Of a DNA stretch of 64,000 nt, positions 1 through 9,330 are shown piece after piece. Where the stretch lies: NCBI GenBank assembly GCA_049116495.1, contig JAGDYV010000037.1, positions 15,114 through 79,113 on the forward strand, read 5' to 3'. The notes under the pieces are model-generated. The model saw only the letters and a program-made list of their open reading frames with translations. It was not told the DNA's origin and did not search any database. How positions within the stretch are numbered: position 1 is the stretch's first letter; each line of letters opens with the position of its first letter. This DNA is from CAJQQK01 sp049116495 (GTDB lineage: Bacteria > Pseudomonadota > Alphaproteobacteria > Rhizobiales > Hyphomicrobiaceae). Made by a program: the position numbers and the translations under genes.

Positions 1-643
1 TACCCTGTCTGACAGCTTCGGCATCGAGGAATGCCTGCAACGAACTGCCGGCCTGCAGACCCACCATGTCGTATTGAGCCAGCTCCTCCAGGCGGGTTGT
101 ATCGGCTAATGCAAGCGGGTGACTGACAGGCGCAAATGCCACCAGCGTGTCAGTTCGGTAGTCTCGAACCTCGAGATTGTCGACGGGGTAATGCCCGGAA
201 TAGATGCCGATGTCAGCTGTTCCATCGCGCACTGCAGTTACGACCTGGTCAGAAGTCAGCTCTCTAAGCTCGATCTTGATATCAGGAAACTTCTCGACGA
301 AGTGGGCAAGATCCTCGGGCAGAAACTGAGTGATGGCCGATGTGTTCGCAGCAACACGAACCTGACCACGCCTCGCTTGGCTGAAGCGAGCCATCGCTTC
401 ATCGAGTTCATCAACACCTGAGATGATCGCGACCGCAAGGCGAAGAAACTCTTCACCAGGTGGCGTCAGTGTCACGCCTCTCGGCTGGCGCTGTAGAAGT
501 GGGCAACCCGTATGGTGTTCCAGATCCGAAATGCGTTTGCTTATCGCGGATGCGGCTATGTTTTCAGCCTCTGCTGCACGCGCGATGCTGCCAAGGCCGG
601 CAACCTTGGTGAACAGTTTCAGACTATAGAGATCATACCGCAT
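1..643 (-). CDS. LysR-family transcriptional regulator (3' end cut by window)
   Basis: About 214 codons are visible. The N-terminus is a typical LysR helix-turn-helix (residues about 1-60, with SIARAAEAENIAASAISKRI and LLQRQPRGVTLTPPGE), followed by the start of the substrate-binding domain. The ATG at 643 is the natural start. The stop lies outside the window, so the last third is missing. It lies 38 bases downstream of the SAF-domain oxidoreductase gene on the same strand, so it may be co-transcribed with it and the GMC oxidoreductase and control them. LysR proteins are DNA-binding regulators that respond to small molecules; the ligand cannot be told here. Confidence 0.9.
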   Translation of the reverse strand, partial: MRYDLYSLKLFTKVAGLGSIARAAEAENIAASAISKRISDLEHHTGCPLLQRQPRGVTLTPPGEEFLRLAVAIISGVDELDEAMARFSQARRGQVRVAANTSAITQFLPEDLAHFVEKFPDIKIELRELTSDQVVTAVRDGTADIGIYSGHYPVDNLEVRDYRTDTLVAFAPVSHPLALADTTRLEELAQYDMVGLQAGSSLQAFLDAEAVRQG

Positions 644-681
644 CGGCCCAACCTAGCAGGCTGGCCGCAATGGTACAGCTG

Positions 682-2016
682 CTAGACGTTCGTTTCCATC
701 CACCGACGAAGTCTATACGCCGCAGTTGTTTCATCAATCTCGACGTCATCCCACGTAATAGCCGCACCATCAGTAATCGCATTCTTGAGCTTGACTTGAT
801 GCGCCAGACCGAGCGGCAGGTACCCTGCTTCAATGGAAGCCGCCGCAGGCCTGAGACCGCCGGACACCGTATAACCACCTTCGCCATCGAGGATTTCACC
901 GGCGACCAGATCGCGTTTGGCAATCGCGGCGACGTCACCGCGAAAGCCGGTGGCGAAACCCGTCGGCTCACCGCGCAGGCCGACGGAAGCAACCGACACG
1001 GCCAATTCAAGTCCGATGAGGTGCCACCGCTTGTAGAGTGACATGTAGCGTCCGCTTGGATCCGTGACGACGTTATATTCTTCAAAACAATTGCGCAGGT
1101 AATCGGTATCAGCCTCAAAGCACACCCAGACACCCTTGCGAATGTCATAGGGCACGGGCTTGCCTTCGCGGGTTTGGGAGGACGCCACCTCAACCATGCC
1201 CTTGCGCTCCAGACATCCACCTTCCGACTTGGGGCGCATCAATGTCGGAATATCGTCGACGCCGCCGACCGGGAAGGTCAATCCGTCCGTTGGCACGTCG
1301 AGACCTGTGGCGTTTGCGATGGCCGCCGACTCGATGGCCGGTTTGGAGCCATCAAGAAACGCATTGAACATTTTCGGGTTCAATCGACCGCGCTCGGCTT
1401 GCTCTTTGCTCAGTCCCCAATGATCCCAAACAGTCTCAGGCGTCGACTTACGATACCTCGGCAACCACTTGTGGCCGCGACCCGCTGCAACAACCGAGAA
1501 CCCGCAGGTTCTCGCCCAATCAACAAGATCGCAGGCAAGTGCCGGTTGATCGCCATATGCCATGGAGTAGATAACGCCGCTCTCTTTCGCTTTGGCTGCC
1601 AGAGCGGGGCCGCAGAACGCGTCGGCTTCGACCGTTACGTTGATCACATGCTTGCCGTTGCGAAATGATTCAATTGCGTGCTCAATGGCTGCCATGGGGG
1701 CCCCGGTACACTCGATGACAATGTCGATCTTGGGATGCGCGACCAATTCTTGCCAGTCATCGCCGACGAACGTTTTACCTGTCGCCGCCGCATCATCGAG
1801 CGAGGAGGCTGAGAAGTTCTCAGACGACCAACCGACAAGCTCCATATTCGACCTGGCTTGCGCTGGCGAGAGATCGATCACACCGATGAGATGAATACCC
1901 GCTATGCGCGCGGCCTGGGCGAGGAACATCGACCCGAACTTGCCAGCCCCGATCATCCCGACTCTGACTGGATTGCCTTCTTCAGCGCGGGCGCGCAGTT
2001 TTTGATAGAGGTTCAT
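682..2016 (-). CDS. NAD(P)-dependent oxidoreductase with C-terminal SAF domain (homoserine-dehydrogenase-like)
   Basis: The 444-residue protein begins with a Rossmann nucleotide-binding fold (VGMIGAGKFGSMF near residue 18). It has the layout of the predicted homoserine dehydrogenases that carry a C-terminal SAF domain: Rossmann domain, central catalytic part, then a SAF-like segment (about residues 365-430, including DLVAGEILDGEGGYTVSGG). Members of this family sit in catabolic operons and act on sugar- or hydroxyacid-derived substrates more often than on homoserine. It is 57 bases downstream of a GMC oxidoreductase on the same strand, which suggests two oxidation steps of one pathway. The substrate is unknown. 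Confidence 0.8.
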   Translation of the reverse strand: MNLYQKLRARAEEGNPVRVGMIGAGKFGSMFLAQAARIAGIHLIGVIDLSPAQARSNMELVGWSSENFSASSLDDAAATGKTFVGDDWQELVAHPKIDIVIECTGAPMAAIEHAIESFRNGKHVINVTVEADAFCGPALAAKAKESGVIYSMAYGDQPALACDLVDWARTCGFSVVAAGRGHKWLPRYRKSTPETVWDHWGLSKEQAERGRLNPKMFNAFLDGSKPAIESAAIANATGLDVPTDGLTFPVGGVDDIPTLMRPKSEGGCLERKGMVEVASSQTREGKPVPYDIRKGVWVCFEADTDYLRNCFEEYNVVTDPSGRYMSLYKRWHLIGLELAVSVASVGLRGEPTGFATGFRGDVAAIAKRDLVAGEILDGEGGYTVSGGLRPAAASIEAGYLPLGLAHQVKLKNAITDGAAITWDDVEIDETTAAYRLRRWMETNV

Positions 2017-2073
2017 GACTAGCCTAATCTGTTGTTTGCGCTGGAAGTCACCGCATCACGTATGATGGACGCT

Positions 2074-3702
2074 CTAAGCATGGATGGGGGCGAGCTTTTT
2101 GCCGAGAATCATGTCTGATGCTTTTTCGGCAATCATCATGGTTGGCGCGTTGGTATTTCCTGACGGCATAACGGGCATAATCGAAGCATCCGCGACGCGT
2201 AGGCCATCGACGCCCTTAACACGAAGCTCGTCGTCCACGACGGCTTGCGGGTCATTGTCGGGGCCCATCCGTGCCGTACCGATCATGTGATACACGGTGA
2301 TGCCGTTTTGTCGTGCCCAGTCGAGCAGTTCATCGTCAGTCTGCAAATCGCCCGACGGGTTCGTGCGTCCCGTCAGAAATGGTTGCAATGGCGGCGTCGA
2401 CAGCAACTCGCGCCCCAATCGCATGGAGCGCAGCAGAACGCGCTGATCATGCGCCTCGGCCAGGTAGTTAGGGTTGATCTCGGGATGATCGAAGATGTCC
2501 TGTGAAACGACCTTCACATAGCCTTTGCTCTCAGGGCGGGTCTGCCAAACGCCAAGTGTCATACCCGGCGATTTGTCCAGCAGGCCGACTACACCTTCGC
2601 GGAAGCTGGCAGGCGTAAAGACATACTCCAGATCAGGAGCATCAAGTTCCGGTGCAGATTTCCAAAACAAATGCGCCAACGACGGACTAATGGACAGAAC
2701 GCTTGGCTTTCCGACAAGCCACTTCGCGATTTCAAGTCCAAGTGGCAGCCCCTGTGCCATCGAGTTCAGCGTTCGCACACCTTGAAGATGCGCCACCATG
2801 CGCACGCCGTAGTGATCTTTGAGGTTGTTGCCCACACCTGGCAGGTCAAGCAAGACATCAAGAGCAAGATCGCGAAGGACAGCCGCTGGTCCGATACCGG
2901 AAAGCTGCAGCAGTTTGGGTGTGTTCAGCGCACCTGCGCAAAGAACGACTTCACGCTGCGCACGGATCTCGTTCGTTACACCGCGACGGCCGCCCTGGAC
3001 GTACCGCACGCCGACCGCCCGCTTGCCCTCAAATACAATCTCCGCTGCCTGGGCCGAAGTGCGCACGTCGACGTTGGGCCGCTTTCTTGCTGGGCGCAAG
3101 AAAGCCTTCGCCGCGCTGTAGCGGCGCCCGTTGTGAATGGTCCTTTGGAAATAACCTGTGCCGGCCTGATCACCGCTGTTGTAGTCGGGATTGCGCGGTA
3201 TACCCAACGTCTTCGCGCCTTCGATAAAGGCTTCACAAATCGGGTGGATCAGATCCAAGTCCGTAATCGGCAACTCGCCGTCACGGCCTCGAACGCGATC
3301 GTCGCCCACACCTATTCGACGTTCCGACCGTTTGAAGTACGGCAGCACGTCGGCATAGCTCCAACCTTTGTTGCCAAACTGTGCCCAGTGGTCGTAGTCG
3401 GAGCGTTGCCCGCGGACATAGTTCAAACCATTGATTGAACTTGAGCCGCCAAGCACGTGGCCTTGTGGTAACGAGAACGCCCGGCTCGCCGTATGCGGCG
3501 TCGGCGTGGACATGAAGTTCCAGGTCAGTCGCTTCGAATAGATGTTCTTGATGTAACCCGCAGGAATATGAATGAGCGGGTGATAATCCTCAGGACCAGC
3601 CTCAAGCAAGCACACACGAGCTCCGTCTGCGCTCAGCCGGTTCACCATGATCGAACCCGCCGTACCGCCCCCGACGACGATGTAATCAAAGTGATCCGCC
3701 AT
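2074..3702 (-). CDS. GMC-family FAD oxidoreductase (choline dehydrogenase-like), copy 1
   Basis: This 542-residue flavoenzyme has the N-terminal FAD-binding motif YIVVGGGTAGSIMVNRLS, the GMC signature GHVLGGSSSINGLNYVRG, and the C-terminal catalytic region with a His in TVYHMIGTARMG and an Asn in PSGNTNAPT. GMC enzymes oxidise alcohols with FAD. The ATG at 3702 is preferred because GGAGGT lies 9 bases upstream; a TTG at 3711 is also in frame but too close to that site. It is the first gene of a minus-strand group with the SAF-domain oxidoreductase and the LysR gene. Two further GMC paralogues occur in the window. The substrate cannot be read from sequence alone. Confidence 0.9.
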   Translation of the reverse strand: MADHFDYIVVGGGTAGSIMVNRLSADGARVCLLEAGPEDYHPLIHIPAGYIKNIYSKRLTWNFMSTPTPHTASRAFSLPQGHVLGGSSSINGLNYVRGQRSDYDHWAQFGNKGWSYADVLPYFKRSERRIGVGDDRVRGRDGELPITDLDLIHPICEAFIEGAKTLGIPRNPDYNSGDQAGTGYFQRTIHNGRRYSAAKAFLRPARKRPNVDVRTSAQAAEIVFEGKRAVGVRYVQGGRRGVTNEIRAQREVVLCAGALNTPKLLQLSGIGPAAVLRDLALDVLLDLPGVGNNLKDHYGVRMVAHLQGVRTLNSMAQGLPLGLEIAKWLVGKPSVLSISPSLAHLFWKSAPELDAPDLEYVFTPASFREGVVGLLDKSPGMTLGVWQTRPESKGYVKVVSQDIFDHPEINPNYLAEAHDQRVLLRSMRLGRELLSTPPLQPFLTGRTNPSGDLQTDDELLDWARQNGITVYHMIGTARMGPDNDPQAVVDDELRVKGVDGLRVADASIMPVMPSGNTNAPTMMIAEKASDMILGKKLAPIHA

Positions 3703-4101
3703 GTTCGCCAAACCTCCGCCGAGCCTGATAATAGGAGAGAGCTGATGCTGTCAGGCGTTGTCATTGGATAACGGTCACATCGCAAACGACGATGGCGGGC
3801 CGATAGCCCGTTCTTACGTTGCCAATCAAGCATTGAAAGAGGCCGTCTTTGACCGTATCAGGGCGACCTTTGGTAGCTCCGAGTTGGCTTTTTTATGGCC
3901 CGATATTAGGCTTCACCGGATATCCAGCACCCGACGTACAACCGCTATGTGAACCTTTAAGACAAGGCGCTGATCTGAAGTTCCGCTGACCGGTGCTCCT
4001 CTCGCAACGCAGTCAACCGCCGGGCACCACGTCGGCTTCGATCAACAAACTGTCTCAATGATACGTTGGCATTCTCATAGCACAGGGCTTCGATACCTGC
4101 A
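3703..4101. other. non-coding stretch upstream of GMC copy 1
   Basis: About 400 bases lie between the end of the Kef gene and the start of the GMC gene. No frame in either direction resembles a known protein, and the open frames here are extensions or shadows of the Kef gene. The part next to 3702 presumably holds the promoter of the GMC operon. No clear hairpin or operator was seen. Confidence 0.4.
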
Positions 4102-6018
4102 TTAGCCCCGACTGCGTTCCGCCTCAACATCTTCAAGTGAGGGTGGCGACCAGCCGAGATCCGTCCCGGCGCTGTAGGCTGTATCATGTCCTTGCAACAG
4201 GGCAGCGTTCTCCTCACGGATTTTTCGGAAGCGTTCGAGGTATTCCTTGTTCTCGTGAATAGAGACTTCGGGATCATATACATCGGCAAGTGAAGCAAGT
4301 GAGCGGCGATCAAAGTCGACGAACTGTCGCGCTCGCCGCTCAGCCTCAAAGGGATGTATTCCGAGTGCTTCCAGGGCAGAGCGCCCTGCGCGAACACTGC
4401 TGTCAAACGTCTCCCGCACGATATCCCTGCAGCCAGCAGCCCAGAGCTCATAAACATGGTTCCGATCAATGGCACGAGCGACGACGTGGACGTGCGGGTG
4501 GTTCTGGACGACGTATTGGACAAGCGCCGTGATGTGTTCACGATCATCGATGGCGACAACAAGTATCTTCGCGTCATCGATGCCCGCTGCATGAAGCAGG
4601 TCTGGACGCGTGGCATCTCCAAAATAAGCGCGGAAATCAAATGCTCGCAGCATCTCCAGCTGGCTCGAACTGTAGTCAACGACTGTTGGCTCATACCCGA
4701 GCCCGCGCAGCATTCGGTTAACGATGCCACCGAAGCGGCCATGACCGGCGATGATAATCGATGCTTCGGGAATGTCCGTGTCCGGCTCCCCGGAGGCCGG
4801 TGTCGTAAAACGCGGGGCAATAACTTTTTCGTAAAGAATAAAGAGTGCCGGCGTCAGCAGCATGGACAACGCAACCACGAGCAGCAGCTGATCTGCGATC
4901 GCCTTGGGTATGACAGCGTTGGCAACTGTGAACGACAACAGCACGAAGCCGAATTCACCCGCTTGCGCTAGCCCGAGACCGAAAAGCCATCGATCATGGT
5001 CGGTGATATTGAAGACATAAGCCAGTGCCAACAAAACCGCCGCCTTGAGCGCGATAAGACCCAATGTCAGCAGCAAGGTGGTCGACAGGTTCGCCGAAAG
5101 GAGCCCGAAATCGATGCTTGCTCCAACAGTGATAAAGAACAGTCCCAGCAACAGCCCTTTGAACGGATCGATATTACTTTCAAGTTCGTGGCGATACTCG
5201 CTGTTGGCCAGCACAACGCCGGCGAGAAACGTACCAAGTGCCGGGGATAGACCGACCAAGGTCATGAGAAGTGCGATGCCGATGACCCACAATAGCGCTG
5301 CTGCAACGAAGATTTCGCGCATTCTTGCCGTTGCAATGTAGTTGAACATTGGCCGCGTCAGATAGCGTCCGCCGACAACCACGACGGCGATCGCAGCAAG
5401 CGTGACTAACGTCTGCTGCCAACCAGCGAGTCCTGCAATGAGGCTCATGGTGTGGCCATGATCGTCTTTGTGGCCGTGACCTGAGGCGATGGGTTCTACC
5501 AACTCCGGCAACGCAAGGAGCGGAATGAGCGCCAGCATCGGTATGACTGCGATATCCTGAAAGAGCAATACGGCGAAGCTACCCTGGCCGCCATCGCTTT
5601 TCATGAGGCCTTTTTCGTTCAGGGTCTGCAACACAATGGCCGTTGACGACAATGCCAAGACCAGGCCGATCGCCAGTGCAACGCTCCAAGTTTGGCCAAG
5701 CAGCATTGCGATTGCTGTGATTGCAAGTGTTGTCAGTCCGACTTGTAGCCCACCGAGACCAAGCAGGCGCGACCGCATCTCCCAGAGCAGTCGAGGTTCG
5801 AGTTCCAACCCGACCAGAAACAACATCATCACGACGCCAAATTCGGCAAAGTGCTGAATGCTGACGACGTCGACCTTGAACGCTGCCAAGAGTGGACTGA
5901 TTACAATGCCGGCAATCAGATAACCAAGGACAGAACCTAGGCCGAGCCGTGTAGCAAGCGGAACAGCAATGACGCCAGCGCAAAGGAACACGAACGCCAG
6001 GAACAACAATTCACCCAT
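4102..6018 (-). CDS. CPA2-type monovalent cation:proton antiporter, Kef family
   Basis: The 638-residue protein starts with about 12 hydrophobic membrane segments (residues 1-390) typical of Na+/H+ exchanger-like CPA2 transporters. A cytosolic RCK/TrkA-N domain follows with the nucleotide motif AGHGRFGGIVNRML (about residue 425). The size matches KefB/KefC (about 600-620 residues). Such proteins release K+ in exchange for H+ and are gated by glutathione adducts, protecting cells from electrophiles. The gene follows a KefG-like quinone reductase by 2 bases, the usual ancillary subunit arrangement, with a GGAGGGGG ribosome-binding site before the ATG at 6018. KefB and KefC cannot be separated by eye. 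Confidence 0.9.
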   Translation of the reverse strand: MGELLFLAFVFLCAGVIAVPLATRLGLGSVLGYLIAGIVISPLLAAFKVDVVSIQHFAEFGVVMMLFLVGLELEPRLLWEMRSRLLGLGGLQVGLTTLAITAIAMLLGQTWSVALAIGLVLALSSTAIVLQTLNEKGLMKSDGGQGSFAVLLFQDIAVIPMLALIPLLALPELVEPIASGHGHKDDHGHTMSLIAGLAGWQQTLVTLAAIAVVVVGGRYLTRPMFNYIATARMREIFVAAALLWVIGIALLMTLVGLSPALGTFLAGVVLANSEYRHELESNIDPFKGLLLGLFFITVGASIDFGLLSANLSTTLLLTLGLIALKAAVLLALAYVFNITDHDRWLFGLGLAQAGEFGFVLLSFTVANAVIPKAIADQLLLVVALSMLLTPALFILYEKVIAPRFTTPASGEPDTDIPEASIIIAGHGRFGGIVNRMLRGLGYEPTVVDYSSSQLEMLRAFDFRAYFGDATRPDLLHAAGIDDAKILVVAIDDREHITALVQYVVQNHPHVHVVARAIDRNHVYELWAAGCRDIVRETFDSSVRAGRSALEALGIHPFEAERRARQFVDFDRRSLASLADVYDPEVSIHENKEYLERFRKIREENAALLQGHDTAYSAGTDLGWSPPSLEDVEAERSRG

Positions 6019-6020
6019 CG

Positions 6021-6629
6021 TTAGACCCCCTCCTTGATGGGCAACGCCGCATAGCTGATCGTGTCAGTGGCGCTGGCAACCTCGAGGTCGTAATTGTCGT
6101 CGCGTAATGCCTCGATAAGGCGAATATATCCGTCGACGTGCGGCTTGATCTGGTCAGTCGCCGGCGCCTGCAGAGACGAATATAAGACGTAGGGCGCGGC
6201 AAAATTCATCTGACACAGCCGCGCCGTCTGTTCGAGCGGTGTGAAGAAGGTACGCAATGGATAGTGTTGAAACCCTTCGGGCGCATAGGCTTCCTGCGGC
6301 CCACCCGCCGTGACGGCAAGCATCATGTGTTTGCCGGCCAATTGGTCACCGCCGGAGCCGTAAGCGAAGCCGTGCTGCAAGACGAGATCCTGCCAGTCCT
6401 TGATTATTGAAGGCGTGGAGTACCAAAACACAGGGAATTGGAAGAGCACGATGTCACTAGCCAGAAGACGTTCCTGTTCAGTGGCCACGTCGATGTCATG
6501 GCGAGGGTACTCCCGATAGAGATCTACGAACGTGATACCCTTTATCGATTGGGCGGCCTCCGCCATTGGGCGGTTTACGCCTGACGTTTGATGACTGGGA
6601 TGCGCATAGTAAACTAAGACTCGTTTCAC
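6021..6629 (-). CDS. NAD(P)H quinone oxidoreductase, KefF/KefG-like ancillary protein
   Basis: This 202-residue flavodoxin-fold protein has the N-terminal FMN-binding start VLVYYAHPS and the middle motif FQFPVFWYSTPSIIKDWQD, which are typical of KefF/KefG and the NQO1/MdaB group. The start is GTG at 6629, preceded by AAGGGGAGCAAGA. In Kef systems this soluble protein binds the antiporter and is needed for full K+ efflux; it also reduces quinones with NAD(P)H. The 2-base gap to the downstream antiporter gene indicates translational coupling and supports the role. Confidence 0.9.
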   Translation of the reverse strand: MKRVLVYYAHPSHQTSGVNRPMAEAAQSIKGITFVDLYREYPRHDIDVATEQERLLASDIVLFQFPVFWYSTPSIIKDWQDLVLQHGFAYGSGGDQLAGKHMMLAVTAGGPQEAYAPEGFQHYPLRTFFTPLEQTARLCQMNFAAPYVLYSSLQAPATDQIKPHVDGYIRLIEALRDDNYDLEVASATDTISYAALPIKEGV

Positions 6630-6677
6630 TCTTGCTCCCCTTATTGACTGGCTGGCAAAATTGAATGCCCATTACTA

Positions 6678-7484
6678 TTATTGATGACTATCGGTCGTCA
6701 CGGTCTCGATTGCACGCACGAGATCGTCACACTTCGCTGCATCAAGCGCATCAGGATGAGGCGAACCAAAGCGCTTCTCGTCATTGTCGAAATACTTGCC
6801 ATTGGCATCAGCAAATTCATCCGAAAGCGCTGCACGGACCAAAATGTCCGCTCCAATACTGAGGTCGTTGCCAGCGACGCCAAAACCTTCCTTGACCATC
6901 TTGCTTGCCAACAGAGAACCTGGGTTGACGGCAATCATAATCGGTCCATCCGTCCGCAAGTGCGCCATCGCATTTGACCACATGGTCAGCGCCAGCTTGC
7001 TCTGTGCATAAGCTTCCATGTCATCAAGACGCGTCCGTCCGGCGAGGGCATCGAGATTGACCGGAGCTTGCGCTGCCGATGATAGATTGACCACCCGACC
7101 TGCCGCATCCATGAGAGGTAGCAATTTCTGCGTCAACAGATAAGGCGCCAGCGTGTTGACCACGAAGCGTACATCAAGTCCGGATTCAACAGTGGTTTTG
7201 GGTGTCTTCAACACACCAGCATTGTTGATCACGACATCGAGGTGATTGTGTCGCTCTTTGATCTGGTCAGCGAGCGAGGCAACATCGGCGAATCTCGATA
7301 GATCAGCGACGTAAGTCTCGACCTGCCCGCCCTTAGCGAGCAATGAGACTTCGCTAGCAGCCGTCTCAAGTTTTGTCGTGTTGCGACCGTGCAATAGAAC
7401 GACGTGGCCACCCGCGGCAAGCAGCTTTGCAGTTTCCAAACCGATGCCGTCAGTCGAGCCGGTTATGAGAATTGTTTTGGTCAT
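6678..7484 (-). CDS. short-chain dehydrogenase/reductase (SDR)
   Basis: The 268-residue classical SDR has the cofactor motif TGSTDGIGLETAK (residues about 8-20), the NNAG motif near residue 88, a catalytic Ser in NLSSAAQ and the YAQSK motif (Tyr-x3-Lys). It resembles the retinol dehydrogenase/WW-domain oxidoreductase-like group. It would oxidise or reduce a carbonyl/alcohol with NAD(P)(H). It lies 4 bases after the stop of the luciferase-type oxidoreductase and 48 bases before the KefG-like gene, so it belongs to the same transcript. The substrate is unknown. Confidence 0.88.
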   Translation of the reverse strand: MTKTILITGSTDGIGLETAKLLAAGGHVVLLHGRNTTKLETAASEVSLLAKGGQVETYVADLSRFADVASLADQIKERHNHLDVVINNAGVLKTPKTTVESGLDVRFVVNTLAPYLLTQKLLPLMDAAGRVVNLSSAAQAPVNLDALAGRTRLDDMEAYAQSKLALTMWSNAMAHLRTDGPIMIAVNPGSLLASKMVKEGFGVAGNDLSIGADILVRAALSDEFADANGKYFDNDEKRFGSPHPDALDAAKCDDLVRAIETVTTDSHQ

Positions 7485-7488
7485 TCGG

Positions 7489-8466
7489 TTAGGTTCCTTG
7501 TCCCGAAAAGGCCGGCAAGACGTGATCTGCCAAGCGTTGGAGCGACGTTTCGATTTCGGCCCGGTTGAACCGTAAGTTCAGTGCGACATGATTGATCCCG
7601 GCCGATTCGACTGTTTTCAGATAGGCGAGAAGAACGTTCACGCCTGACCGAAGTCCGAGATGGATCGGCTGCGCGGGCGCATCCGCGTCATCGACAAGAT
7701 CGACGTAGAGCGACTGTATGGCCGGTTTGGCGGGCAGCCCGGCAGCCTGAGTGCGCGTGCGCCAATCAGCAATCACACGCGCCTGCTGGGCTGCGCCACG
7801 CGGATAGGTCATCCAGCCATCACCGTTCGCAGCCAGCCAGTCTGGGCTTTGCTGAGAGCTACCGGTGATAAGCAACGGCAATCTGCCGCCCACTGGTTTA
7901 GGCAACATGTCCATGCCGCCGCCAAGGTTGCCGTAAGGGTTTTCAAACTCTGCCTCGGCATCCCCCATACGCCTGATGTATTCATAGCCATCGCGAAATC
8001 GTCTGCCACGGTCGGTATGGGAAAGCGCCATCGCCGGGTATTCCTCGGGCCGGTCCCCCGATGCAACGCCAAGCAGAAGCCGCCCGCCTGAGAGCACATC
8101 AACGCTTGCCGCGGCTTTAGCGACATGAGCTGGATGACGCAGCGGCAGCACGATGCTGGCGACACCAAGAGCAATGCGCTCTGTCTGTCCGGCTAGTAAA
8201 CCCAGATACACGAACGGGTCGAAGATCTGACCTACATCACCAAATGACGGCACGTTGAAGGGGACGTCCCTCAGCCAAACTGCCGAGAACCCGAGTTCTT
8301 CGGCTCGCTGAACGCGCTCGATGTGGTGCGCCATGGTAGGCACTGAGCTGGTTGTATAGGCCTCCAACGGTGCCACCAGACCAAGGCTCAAGCGGTTCGG
8401 CTGGAACACGGCTTTGTAAGCCCGATTAATTGGCTCGAACTCATTGTCATCCAGTCGCTTGAGCAT
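7489..8466 (-). CDS. LLM-class (luciferase-like) flavin-dependent oxidoreductase
   Basis: The 325-residue protein has the luciferase-like TIM barrel. Typical stretches are RAEELGFSAVWLRDVPF, RIALGVASIVLPLRHPAHVAKAAAS and LSGGRLLLGVASGDRPEEY. It resembles the LLM subgroup once named after Bacillus anthracis BA3436. Members use reduced FMN or F420 to oxidise or mono-oxygenate small organic substrates. It sits between the CmcJ-like gene (9-base gap) and the SDR (4-base gap), so the three are likely co-translated. The substrate is unknown. Confidence 0.88.
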   Translation of the reverse strand: MLKRLDDNEFEPINRAYKAVFQPNRLSLGLVAPLEAYTTSSVPTMAHHIERVQRAEELGFSAVWLRDVPFNVPSFGDVGQIFDPFVYLGLLAGQTERIALGVASIVLPLRHPAHVAKAAASVDVLSGGRLLLGVASGDRPEEYPAMALSHTDRGRRFRDGYEYIRRMGDAEAEFENPYGNLGGGMDMLPKPVGGRLPLLITGSSQQSPDWLAANGDGWMTYPRGAAQQARVIADWRTRTQAAGLPAKPAIQSLYVDLVDDADAPAQPIHLGLRSGVNVLLAYLKTVESAGINHVALNLRFNRAEIETSLQRLADHVLPAFSGQGT

Positions 8467-8475
8467 TTCGATCCC

Positions 8476-9252
8476 TCAATACCGAACGAGTGTCCGGCTT
8501 TCGATGCTTTTCCTCACAACATCTTTCGTGTCGTCCTCGACCATATCGAGCGCACTATGTGCGACGGAAGGCTTGCCATGGTTATCGTAGATGTTGAAAA
8601 GGGCAATTTCGTCCGGCGTCATCTTCGACAAATAGATCCATTCGTGAGCGTTATTCGCGACGAGCCCCATGATCGACCCGAAGCGGTCCGGGTAGACCAA
8701 TTTGATCGTCAACCAGTCCTCGGCATCGACAGATCCGGGACGCACAAAGCCAAGCGGCGCACTATTGATCGGGTTCTCAATCGGGCGCCACACGTTGATG
8801 AAAGCGAAGTGCCCGCTCTCCCATCCGCAGGCTTTATCTTCGTCGAGCAGATCCCGCAGACGCTGGTGTGCGCCCTGCCGGCTATAGTCACTGTGCACGT
8901 TGCGGGCGGGGCGGCGCATCGAATTTGGATTGTCGGTTCGCAAGGTGTGGTCGAAGACGATTGTTTCCTTTGCACCGATCTCGCGTGCAAGCATGTCCTG
9001 TAGATCGCGGTTGTACGCCTCGTGCCAGTCAGTAGAGGTATCGAAATCGCGAACGCCGGTCGCGCAGGTGATGAAGGAAACGCTATCGTCGGCGAAGCTG
9101 ACCTCGACGTCTTTGCGCGCATCTCTGACAAGGATCTCGGTCGGCACGAGCGCGGGAGAAACGATCTTCCCCGACTCACCGTCCGCGTCGATGTGGAACG
9201 CCTGCTCCTCGGGACTGGCGACGTGGTAGTTCACGGTTGCGATGGCTTGCAT
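8476..9252 (-). CDS. CmcJ/NvfI-like oxidoreductase or hydroxylase family protein
   Basis: The 258-residue protein shows the ordered motifs of the CmcJ/NvfI/AsaB family: FDHTLRTDNP, then VHSDYS (a His-x-Asp pair), NVWRPIENPINSAPL, and near the C-terminus FNIYDNHGKPSVAHSALDM. The family is best known from beta-lactam (CmcJ) and fungal natural-product pathways and is thought to be related to iron/2-oxoglutarate enzymes; the His and Asp of VHSDYS fit metal ligands. In this operon it is flanked by an enoyl-CoA hydratase and a luciferase-type oxidoreductase, suggesting a catabolic or detoxifying step. Function is inferred from the family only. Confidence 0.72.
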   Translation of the reverse strand: MQAIATVNYHVASPEEQAFHIDADGESGKIVSPALVPTEILVRDARKDVEVSFADDSVSFITCATGVRDFDTSTDWHEAYNRDLQDMLAREIGAKETIVFDHTLRTDNPNSMRRPARNVHSDYSRQGAHQRLRDLLDEDKACGWESGHFAFINVWRPIENPINSAPLGFVRPGSVDAEDWLTIKLVYPDRFGSIMGLVANNAHEWIYLSKMTPDEIALFNIYDNHGKPSVAHSALDMVEDDTKDVVRKSIESRTLVRY

Positions 9253-9274
9253 GACGTGGTCCTCGCCTTGTCGA

Positions 9275-9309
9275 GGCGTTTTCCGAGTTTGGGTGACCCG
9301 GAAAACGCC
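9275..9309. promoter_or_regulatory. intercistronic perfect inverted repeat (stem-loop)
   Basis: An 11-base arm GGCGTTTTCCG (9275-9285) is exactly complementary to CGGAAAACGCC (9299-9309), with a 13-base loop. It lies in the 78-base gap between the enoyl-CoA hydratase and CmcJ-like genes. No T-run follows on the minus strand, so it does not look like a plain intrinsic terminator. It may be an mRNA processing or stabilising element, or a protein site. Confidence 0.6.
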
Positions 9310-9330
9310 GGTTCTTCATGCGGGTTTCTG

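Noticed and set aside
3957..4820. 287-residue minus-strand open frame
   Set aside because: It overlaps the Kef gene in another frame, is rich in Arg and Ser without family motifs, and the Kef frame is clearly the coding one.
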